Positions 1 to 5,425 of a DNA stretch of 6,067 bases are shown here, in pieces. How positions within the stretch are numbered: the first letter of the stretch is position 1; each line of letters begins with the position of its first letter. The position numbers were made by a program, and so were the translations under genes. Origin of the DNA: Archangium sp. (GTDB lineage Bacteria > Myxococcota > Myxococcia > Myxococcales > Myxococcaceae); assembly GCA_016793585.1 (NCBI GenBank), contig JAEUJR010001033.1, forward strand, positions 1 through 6,067, in the 5' to 3' direction. A model generated the notes under the pieces. The model made no database searches. It saw nothing but the letters and a program-made list of their open reading frames with translations, and was not told where the DNA came from.

Positions 1-2
1 TG

Positions 3-956
3 CTCGACGACGCGCTCACCGTGGCGCGCAACGTGGGCGTGAAGAGCACCGTCATCGCGCGGGCCATGCAGCAGCGGGGGAATCTGCAGCGCACGCTCGG
101 CCGGCCGCAGCTCGCGGTGGAGGACTTGAGCCGCGCCGTCAGCATCGTCGAGTCGACGGGAGAGAAGGCGCTCGAGGGCCGCATTCGCAGAGACCTCGCG
201 GTGGCGCGCTTCGTGTCGGGTGACGTCGAGTCGGCGCGCGACTGGCTGGTGAGCGCGTTGTCGGCCGCCAGAGAGAGCAAAGACGAGGCGCTGGTGCTGC
301 AGACGTTGTCGTCGCTGGCCATCGTGCAGGTGGCGATGGGTGAAGTCGACGAAGCGGCGCTGTGCTGCGACGAAGGGCTGCCGCTGGCGAGGAAGCGTGG
401 CGACTCCACGACCGAGGCGCGGCTGCTGGGCAGCCTCGGCACCATCTACCAGGAGCAGGAGAAGCTCGACCTCGCGCTCACCTTCTTCACCGAGGCCGTC
501 GCGCGCGCGAACGCCGTGCGTGACGTGCGCCTCGAGGGATACTTCGTCGGCAAACGCGCGGGCACGCTGCTGGCGCGGGGCGAGTACGAGGCCGCCGAGA
601 AGCCGCTCGAAGACGCCATCACCCGGCTCGCCGAGGTCGGAGACCTTCGCCACGAGGGCCTCTTCCTCACCTACCTCGCCGTCGTGCAGCTGCACCGTGG
701 GCACTTCGCGCAGGCGCGCATCACCTTGTCGGCCGCGCAGGTGCGACTCGAGGCCGTGAAAGACCCGCTGTCGCTCACCGCGCTGGCCATTCGCCGGCTG
801 CACGTCGAGGTCGCCGCGAAAGACGCCGGGCCGAAGGAGGCGCGGGCGATGCTGGCCGACGTTCGTGCGGCGCGTGGCAGCCGGCGGGCGCGTACCGGCC
901 AGAGTGAAGAGGTGCGCATCGCGGCGCGCGCGCTCGAAGAGGCGCTGGCGGGCTGA
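3..956 (+). CDS. TPR-repeat protein, C-terminal part (5' truncated by window edge)
   Basis: The reading frame is already open at position 3 (LDDALTV...) and runs to the TGA at 954-956, giving 317 visible residues. The GTG at 21 has no Shine-Dalgarno and sits inside a helix that continues upstream, so I treat the gene as starting before the window. About six helix-turn-helix units recur every 39-40 residues, each with the TPR pattern of a small residue-rich first helix, a short G-x-[FVLY] turn and a second helix ending near [RK]x[GVR]D. Examples are LGTIYQEQEKLDLALTFF and AGTLLARGEYEAAEKPLEDA. The ~40-residue spacing resembles the longer TPR_12/MalT-like class. TPRs mediate protein-protein contacts. 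In myxobacteria such arrays often form the C-terminus of Ser/Thr kinases or large ATPase regulators, but no catalytic part lies in this window. No signal peptide or membrane helix is seen, so a cytoplasmic location is likely. TPR assignment is firm; the identity of the full protein is unknown. Confidence 0.85.
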   Translation, partial: LDDALTVARNVGVKSTVIARAMQQRGNLQRTLGRPQLAVEDLSRAVSIVESTGEKALEGRIRRDLAVARFVSGDVESARDWLVSALSAARESKDEALVLQTLSSLAIVQVAMGEVDEAALCCDEGLPLARKRGDSTTEARLLGSLGTIYQEQEKLDLALTFFTEAVARANAVRDVRLEGYFVGKRAGTLLARGEYEAAEKPLEDAITRLAEVGDLRHEGLFLTYLAVVQLHRGHFAQARITLSAAQVRLEAVKDPLSLTALAIRRLHVEVAAKDAGPKEARAMLADVRAARGSRRARTGQSEEVRIAARALEEALAG

Positions 957-964
957 TCAGCGAA

Positions 965-1006
965 GACCGCTCGTTCTGGCCGTCGCGGCGTCCAGTGGCA
1001 GCGGTC
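965..1006 (+). terminator. Intergenic hairpin after the TPR gene, possible terminator without U-tract
   Basis: A perfect 7-bp inverted repeat (GACCGCT at 965-971, AGCGGTC at 1000-1006) encloses a second stem (CTGG at 976-979 with CCAG at 992-995, extended by CG/CG at 981-982 and 989-990). The hairpin begins 9 nt after the TPR stop codon, where a terminator would be expected. No T-run follows, so it is not a classic intrinsic terminator. It could act as an mRNA 3'-end stabiliser or assist Rho. Paired arms this long do occur by chance in GC-rich DNA. Confidence 0.35.
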
Positions 1007-1034
1007 GGGCGATGGGGCCGCATCGGCGAAACGA

Positions 1035-1051
1035 CTGGCAGCACACACGCT
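1035..1051 (+). promoter_or_regulatory. Weak sigma-54-like (-24/-12) promoter candidate
   Basis: CTGGCAGCACACACGCT has the invariant GG (1037-1038) and GC (1049-1050) separated by 10 nt, as in -24/-12 promoters, and a good TGGCA -24 element. The -12 element is poor: ACGCT instead of TTGCW. If used, transcription would start near 1062 and leave a leader of roughly 35-40 nt before the lipoprotein ATG, which is a sensible geometry. Myxobacteria use sigma-54 widely. One-site matching of this quality is weak evidence, and a sigma-70-type promoter cannot be excluded. Confidence 0.22.
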
Positions 1052-1083
1052 GGGTGCCCGAAAGTGCACTGTCAGCACCACTC

Positions 1084-1089
1084 GAGGGT
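1084..1089 (+). promoter_or_regulatory. Ribosome binding site deciding the lipoprotein start
   Basis: GAGGGT lies 9 nt upstream of the ATG at 1099. The same frame stays open upstream to an ATG at 865, but that start would overlap the TPR gene by about 90 nt, has an Arg-rich non-exported N-terminus and would bury the signal peptide. The Shine-Dalgarno and the immediately following lipoprotein signal peptide fix the start at 1099. Confidence 0.75.
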
Positions 1090-1098
1090 CACCCCGCC

Positions 1099-1155
1099 AT
1101 GCGCTCGTCCACGCTCGCTCTCCTCGCCATCTCCGTGATGGCCTTCACCGCCTGT
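1099..1155 (+). other. Lipoprotein signal peptide and lipobox (residues 1-19)
   Basis: A short n-region with Arg2 is followed by a hydrophobic stretch (LALLAISVMAF) and the lipobox FTAC, with the lipidated Cys at residue 19. Phe at -3 is less common than Leu but tolerated; Ala at -1 is canonical. Residues +2 and +3 are Pro and Asp. This predicts signal peptidase II cleavage and N-terminal acylation. Confidence 0.85.
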
Positions 1156-4100
1156 CCTGACACCAGCAAGCCGCCGTGCGGGCCTTCGAGCTGTACCGGC
1201 TGCTGCGACTCGAGCGGAGCCTGCGTCGCTGGTGTCACCGTGCAGGCGTGCGGGGCCATGGGCGCCACCTGCGCGGCCTGCAGCGTCACCGACTCCTGCA
1301 GCTTCGGGAAGTGCACCCCACCCACGCCCTTCAACCAGGGCGGTGGCTCGGCAGGCGGCACGGCAGGTGGCGTCGGCGGAGGTGCGGGCGGCGGCTCCAC
1401 GACGGCCGACGGCGGCACGCTCGACGGTGGAGCGCCCGTCGACGCGGGCACGCCCAACCCCTGCGCAGGCACCCTCACCTCGTGCAACGGCCGCTGCCTC
1501 GACCTCTCGTCCGAGCTCGAGAACTGCGGCACCTGCGGCAAGACGTGCGGCCAGGGAGAGGTCTGCAACCGGGGCCGCTGCGCCGTGCTGCCCGACGACT
1601 GCACGCAGATGCCGATGGGCTGCGGCTCGGGCTTCTACTGCGACCCGGTCTCGAAGAAGTGCATGACGGGCTGCCGCCTCACCGCCGACTGCCCCATGGG
1701 CGCCACGTGCAGCAGCGGCACCTGCACCTGCCCCACCGGCCAGCACGCGTGCGGCCAGACGTGCGTGCCCGACGACGCGACGGCCTCGTGTGGAACGCGC
1801 TGCAGCGTCTGTGCGCAGCCGGCGAACTCCACCTCGACGTGCTCGAGCGGCGCCTGCGGCTTCACCTGCGCGACGGGCTACCTGCAGAGCGGCGGCGCGT
1901 GCGTCGACATCGACGAGTGCACCACCAACAACGGCGGCTGCTCGGCGAGCGCGACGTGCACCAACACGCCCGGCTCCCGCACCTGCGCCTGCAACGCGGG
2001 CTTCTCGGGCGACGGCGTCACCTGCACCGACATCAACGAGTGCCTCACCAACAACGGCGGCTGCGCCGGTGAGGCCACCTGCACCAACACGCCCGGCGCG
2101 CGCACCTGCGCTTGCAACACGGGCTACACGGGCGACGGCCTCACCTGCGCCGACGTCAACGAATGCGCCACCAACAACGGCGGGTGCAGCACCAACGCCA
2201 CCTGCGCCAACACGCCGGGCGCCCGCACCTGCACCTGCATCACCGGCTTCACCGGAGACGGCGTCACCTGCACCGACGTCAACGAGTGCCTCACCAACAA
2301 CGGCGGCTGTGCCGTCAACGCGACGTGCACCAACACGCCCGGCACCCGCACCTGCGCCTGCAACGTGGGCTTCATGGGTGACGGCCTCACCTGCGCCGAC
2401 GTCGACGAGTGCGCCACCAACAACGGCGGCTGCGCCGCCACCGCCACCTGCACGAACACCGTCGGCGCCCGCACCTGCACCTGCAACACGGGCTACAGCG
2501 GCAACGGCCTCAGCTGCACCGACGTCAACGAGTGCCTCACCGGCAACGGCGGCTGCGCGGCGACGGGCGGCGTCTGCACCAACACCGTCGGCTCGCGCAC
2601 CTGCGCCTGCGCCACCGGCTACACGGGCGACGGCTTCACCTGCACCGACGTCGACGAGTGCGCCACCAACAACGGCGGCTGCGCGTCGGTCGCCTCGGGC
2701 GGCCTCTGCACCAACACGCCAGGCTCGCGCAGCTGCTCGTGCACCACCGGCTTCACCGGCAACGGGCTCAGTTGCGCTGACGTGAACGAGTGCCTCGTCA
2801 GCAACGGCGGCTGTGCCTCGGTGGCGTCTGGCGGCGTCTGCACCAACACCGTCGGCTCCCGAATCTGCGCGTGCGCGAGCGGCTTCTCGGGCACGGGCCT
2901 CGTCTGCACCGACATCGACGAGTGCGCGACGAACAACGGCGGCTGCGCGGCGACGTCGTCGGGCGGCGTCTGCACCAACACCCCCGGCTCGCGCACCTGC
3001 ACCTGCGCGAGCGGCTACACCGGCACGGGCCTGGTCTGCAGCGACATCGACGAGTGCGCGACGAACAACGGCGGCTGCGCGGCGGTGGCGGCGGGCGGCA
3101 TCTGCACCAACACGCCGGGCTCGCGCACCTGTGCGTGCGGGCCGGGCTTCGCGGGCAACGGCTTCACGTGCGCCCCCAACGGAGACACCTGCTCGGCGCC
3201 GCTGCCCCTCACCCTCGGCACCACCGTCAGCGGCACCACGGTGGGAGCGACCCACTCCTTCGGCACGCCACTGTCGGCAGCGTGCAGCAACGCGGCCGTC
3301 TCGGGCCCCGACGTCGTCTACGCCTTCACCCCGAGCTCGAGCGGCGCCTTCCTCGTCAACGGCGTGGTGACGGCTGGCACCGCGCGGTTCTGGGCGAGCT
3401 CGACTTGCGGGGTCGCCTCAGCGTGCGCCCAGAGCGAACCCGACATCTCACCGAACAGCTTCGTGGTGCGGGGCACGGCCGGCCAGCCGCTGTACGTGCA
3501 CGCCGACTCGGCGAGCGCGGCGACAGGCAACTTCACGCTGCAGCTCACCTCGGTGACCCCACCCACCAACGACACCTGCGCGGCGGCGACGGTGATGACG
3601 GCCGGCGTTCCGCTCTCGGGCTCGCTCGTCAACGCGGTCAACGACTACTGGCCGAACGCGCCGTGCGCCAACACGACGCGCCGCAAGGGTGAGGTGGTGT
3701 TCACCTTCACCCCACCCACCAGCGGCCAGTACGCGTTCCGCGAGACGACGTCGACCGACGTGGTGATGTGGCTCGCGAACGCCTGTGACAACAGCTGCAC
3801 GAGCTCGGTCGACGACCCCGAGGTGTTGGTGGCGAACCTCACCGCGGGCACGCCGGTGTTCTTCTTCGTCGAGCCGTACGGCACCCCCGCCACGTACACG
3901 GTGCAGGTCGACGCGGTGGTGGTGCCCGGCAACGACACCTGCGCGAGCCCGACGGCGTTGACGGCGGGCGTGACGGTGAATGGCTCGACGGTGGGCGCGG
4001 CGAACGACTACGGCGGGCCGCTGGCGACGGTGGCGTGCGGCGGCGCAGGCGCGCTCGGCAAAGACGTCGTCTACAGCTTCACGCCCGCGACCTCGGGGAA

Positions 4101-5415
4101 CTTCACCGTCACCACCACGGCCATCACCCCCAGCTACAACCCGCGCGTGTGGGTCTCGGGAACGTGCGGTACCAGCAGCGCGTGCGTGCTCGAGTTCGGC
4201 CAGACCTTCTCGCTGCATGGCACCGCCGGTGTTCCCCTCTTCCTCCACGTCGACGAGACGAGCGCTGGCGTGGGTGGAGACTTCTCCATCGTCGTCAACC
4301 CGGTCGCCACGCCACCGAATGACCTCTGCGCCGCGCCGCAGGTGCTGACGCTGGGCACGCCGGCGACGGGCACGCTCGTGGGAGCGGTGGACGACGTGCA
4401 GCCCAACCTGTGCACGCCCATCAACCTGTCGCGCAACGGAGAGGTCGTCTTCAGCTTCACGCCCCCGACGACGGGCCCGTACATCTTCCGCGAGACGACG
4501 GCGCTGCAGGGCCTCTTCTGGGTGAACACGACGTGCGCGGGCGCCTGTGTCGATGGCTCGGCCAGCGATGCCCTCTCGGTGAACCTGACGGCGGGCACGC
4601 CGTACTTCGTCTTCCTCGAGACGACCGGCGCCTCTGCGGCCTACAGCGTCACCGTCACCGCCGCGACGCCGCCCTCGAACGACACCTGCGCCAGCCCGAC
4701 GGCGCTGACGCTGAACACCACGGTGAACGGCTCGACCCTCACGGCGGCCAACGACTTCTCGGGCCCGCTGAGCGCCGCGTGTGGAGGGCAGAGCGTGCCG
4801 GCGCGAGACGTCGTCTACAGCTTCACGCCGTCGACCACGGGCACCTACCGCGTGGGCTTCACCGCGACGGGCCCCAACCGCGTCTGGGCGTCGTCGTCGT
4901 GCGGCCTGGCGAACACGTGCACGGCGCTGCTGTCTCCGCTGGGCAACGAGTTCTGGGTGCGCGGCACGGCGAGCACGCCGATGTACTTCGCGGTCGACGG
5001 CTTCGGCTCGGGCGACCTCGGCGACCACAGCATCGTGGTGCAGTCAGCCGTCTCTCCGCCCAACGAGACCTGCGCGACGGCGACGGCCCTCACGGTGGGT
5101 GGGGTGGTGAATGGCACGACGGTCGGAGCGGTCGACGACGTGCGGGCGGCGGCGAGTTGCGGCGTGGCGAGAGGCGGAGAGGTCGTCTACAGCTTCACGC
5201 CTTCGACCACGGGCACGTACTACTTCCGTGAGACGTCGCTGACCGACGTGGTGATGTGGGTCAGCACGGCGTGTGATGGCACCTGCGGCGCCGGAGCGTA
5301 TGTCGACGACCCCGAGGTGTTGAGCATGTCGCTCACCGCGGGCACGACGTACTTCCTCTTCGTCGAGCCCTACTCGGCGGCCGGGCCCATCACGGTGACG
5401 CTCAGTACGAACTGA
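1099..5415 (+). CDS. Giant Cys-rich EGF-repeat surface lipoprotein (putative adhesin or binding scaffold)
   Basis: This 1438-residue protein starts at ATG 1099 and ends at TGA 5413-5415. Domains in order: lipoprotein signal peptide (1-18, lipidated Cys19); short Cys-rich module (27-72); Gly-rich linker (81-119); second Cys-rich region (122-269); ten tandem EGF-like domains of the DxDEC/DxNEC type (270-692); and six tandem ~117-130-residue beta-rich repeats (694-1438). Those repeats carry the core motif [DE]VV[YF]xFTPxxxG and resemble the bacterial pre-peptidase C-terminal (PPC) beta-sandwich. By hand count there are 120 Cys besides Cys19, an even number, as expected for a disulfide-bonded exported protein. 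No protease, hydrolase or sortase-type domain is visible. The lipobox has Pro at +2, so there is no Asp(+2) inner-membrane retention signal of the E. coli type. Outer-membrane or surface display is inferred. A role in adhesion, matrix or ligand binding is inferred from architecture only. Export and domain layout are well supported; function is not. The next gene is probably coupled to it. Confidence 0.93.
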   Translation: MRSSTLALLAISVMAFTACPDTSKPPCGPSSCTGCCDSSGACVAGVTVQACGAMGATCAACSVTDSCSFGKCTPPTPFNQGGGSAGGTAGGVGGGAGGGSTTADGGTLDGGAPVDAGTPNPCAGTLTSCNGRCLDLSSELENCGTCGKTCGQGEVCNRGRCAVLPDDCTQMPMGCGSGFYCDPVSKKCMTGCRLTADCPMGATCSSGTCTCPTGQHACGQTCVPDDATASCGTRCSVCAQPANSTSTCSSGACGFTCATGYLQSGGACVDIDECTTNNGGCSASATCTNTPGSRTCACNAGFSGDGVTCTDINECLTNNGGCAGEATCTNTPGARTCACNTGYTGDGLTCADVNECATNNGGCSTNATCANTPGARTCTCITGFTGDGVTCTDVNECLTNNGGCAVNATCTNTPGTRTCACNVGFMGDGLTCADVDECATNNGGCAATATCTNTVGARTCTCNTGYSGNGLSCTDVNECLTGNGGCAATGGVCTNTVGSRTCACATGYTGDGFTCTDVDECATNNGGCASVASGGLCTNTPGSRSCSCTTGFTGNGLSCADVNECLVSNGGCASVASGGVCTNTVGSRICACASGFSGTGLVCTDIDECATNNGGCAATSSGGVCTNTPGSRTCTCASGYTGTGLVCSDIDECATNNGGCAAVAAGGICTNTPGSRTCACGPGFAGNGFTCAPNGDTCSAPLPLTLGTTVSGTTVGATHSFGTPLSAACSNAAVSGPDVVYAFTPSSSGAFLVNGVVTAGTARFWASSTCGVASACAQSEPDISPNSFVVRGTAGQPLYVHADSASAATGNFTLQLTSVTPPTNDTCAAATVMTAGVPLSGSLVNAVNDYWPNAPCANTTRRKGEVVFTFTPPTSGQYAFRETTSTDVVMWLANACDNSCTSSVDDPEVLVANLTAGTPVFFFVEPYGTPATYTVQVDAVVVPGNDTCASPTALTAGVTVNGSTVGAANDYGGPLATVACGGAGALGKDVVYSFTPATSGNFTVTTTAITPSYNPRVWVSGTCGTSSACVLEFGQTFSLHGTAGVPLFLHVDETSAGVGGDFSIVVNPVATPPNDLCAAPQVLTLGTPATGTLVGAVDDVQPNLCTPINLSRNGEVVFSFTPPTTGPYIFRETTALQGLFWVNTTCAGACVDGSASDALSVNLTAGTPYFVFLETTGASAAYSVTVTAATPPSNDTCASPTALTLNTTVNGSTLTAANDFSGPLSAACGGQSVPARDVVYSFTPSTTGTYRVGFTATGPNRVWASSSCGLANTCTALLSPLGNEFWVRGTASTPMYFAVDGFGSGDLGDHSIVVQSAVSPPNETCATATALTVGGVVNGTTVGAVDDVRAAASCGVARGGEVVYSFTPSTTGTYYFRETSLTDVVMWVSTACDGTCGAGAYVDDPEVLSMSLTAGTTYFLFVEPYSAAGPITVTLSTN
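1177..1314 (+). other. N-terminal Cys-rich module of the lipoprotein (residues 27-72)
   Basis: Ten cysteines occur in 46 residues with the pattern C-x4-C-x2-CC-x5-C-x8-C-x6-C-x2-C-x5-C-x4-C, including the segments CTGCCDSSGAC and CGAMGATCAAC. This is the style of small disulfide modules that recur just after the lipobox in myxobacterial surface proteins. I do not recognise a named family. It probably forms a compact disulfide knot close to the membrane anchor. Confidence 0.6.
1339..1455 (+). other. Gly-rich flexible linker (residues 81-119)
   Basis: A low-complexity stretch of Gly, Ala, Ser and Thr with clustered GG and GGG steps grades into a DGGxxDGG-type acidic tail (DGGTLDGGAPVDAGTP). 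It has no Cys and no predicted secondary structure. It separates the anchor-proximal Cys module from the rest and probably gives the extracellular part freedom of movement. Such DGG/DAG linkers are frequent in myxobacterial lipoproteins. Confidence 0.7.
1462..1905 (+). other. Second Cys-rich region (residues 122-269)
   Basis: About 26 cysteines occur in 148 residues. The first part, CNGRCLDLSSELENCGTCG followed by CGQGEVCNRGRC, matches the 'C-x-G-x-C-x-D-L...NCG-x-CG...C' repeat style common in secreted myxobacterial proteins. The remainder carries several CxxGxC loops and ends with GFTCATGYLQSGGACV, which resembles half an EGF module and leads directly into the first complete EGF-like domain. 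I cannot assign a precise family to all of it. Confidence 0.6.
1906..3174 (+). repeat. Array of ten tandem EGF-like domains (residues 270-692)
   Basis: Ten units abut with no spacer, starting at 1906, 2029, 2152, 2275, 2398, 2521, 2647, 2779, 2911 and 3043. Each begins D-[IV]-[DN]-E-C and has six cysteines spaced C-x6-C-x5/6/8-C-x8-C-x-C-x10-C, plus the G[FY]xG[DNT]G turn of EGF domains. Units 1-5 are 41 residues (123 bp), unit 6 is 42, and units 7-10 are 44 because of an SGG-type insertion between Cys2 and Cys3. The DxDE/DxNE start and the Asn in C-x-N-T match the ligands of calcium-binding EGF (EGF_CA) domains, so a calcium-stiffened rod is plausible. The aromatic residue usual before Cys4 is Arg in every unit. 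Long identical nucleotide tracts between units point to duplication within the gene. Confidence 0.92.
3178..5412 (+). repeat. Six C-terminal PPC-like beta repeats alternating two subtypes (A-B-A-B-A-B)
   Basis: Units are A1 3178-3567, B1 3568-3930, A2 3931-4317, B2 4318-4677, A3 4678-5061 and B3 5062-5412. Each opens with N[DE]TC-like residues (A1 NGDTC, B2 NDLC), then an LT-G-x-x-V-x-G strand, a second Cys about 27-31 residues later, the core [DE]VV[YF]xFTPxxxG, and two more Cys. A units (128-130 residues) have DVVYxFTP, [RF]VWASS-like strands, a CX5C pair and a late RGTAGxPL or HGTAGVPL strand. B units (117-121) have GEVV[FY]xFTP, FRETT, a CX3C pair and LTAGTxYF. All six carry exactly four Cys. 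The final LTAGTxYFxFVEPY strand resembles the end of Pfam PPC domains, but family membership is inferred by eye. A binding or adhesive head, or simply a beta-rich stalk, are both possible. Confidence 0.75.
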
Positions 5416-5419
5416 GGTG
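5414..5419 (+). promoter_or_regulatory. Shine-Dalgarno overlapping the lipoprotein stop codon
   Basis: GAGGTG begins inside the TGA stop (5413-5415) and lies 6 nt before the GTG at 5426 and 9 nt before the GTG at 5429. The alternative GTG at 5465 has no purine-rich sequence at the right distance. The overlap implies translational coupling of the downstream gene to the lipoprotein gene. Confidence 0.6.
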
Positions 5420-5425
5420 GGCGTC

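Noticed and set aside
1063..1070. 8-bp perfect palindrome AGTGCACT near the putative transcription start
   Set aside because: A palindrome of this length is expected by chance roughly once in a few hundred bases. There is no second copy to suggest an operator.
865..1098. N-terminal extension of the lipoprotein frame up to an ATG at 865
   Set aside because: It would overlap the TPR gene, encode an Arg-rich non-exported leader and hide the lipoprotein signal peptide. A good ribosome site precedes the ATG at 1099.
1906..3174. 123-132-bp tandem repeats considered as a CRISPR or satellite array
   Set aside because: The repeats are in-frame coding units with six conserved Cys, no unique spacers and amino-acid-level constraint, so they are EGF-like domains.
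1072..3255. Long minus-strand open frame (727 codons) opposite the EGF array
   Set aside because: It is an Ala/Arg/Gly/Val-rich repetitive shadow created by GC-rich repeated codons on the + strand. It has no ribosome site or domain, and the + frame has clear Cys-spaced domains.
1176..3692. Overlapping + strand frames within the lipoprotein gene (His/Arg/Leu-rich or Ala/Pro/Thr-rich)
   Set aside because: They are out-of-frame readings of repeated Cys/Thr/Asn codons with low-complexity translations and no ribosome sites.
3448..5028. Minus-strand open frame (526 codons) opposite the C-terminal repeats
   Set aside because: It is Arg/Ala/Val-rich with no recognisable domain and mirrors the + strand repeats. 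Stop-free antisense frames are expected at this GC content.
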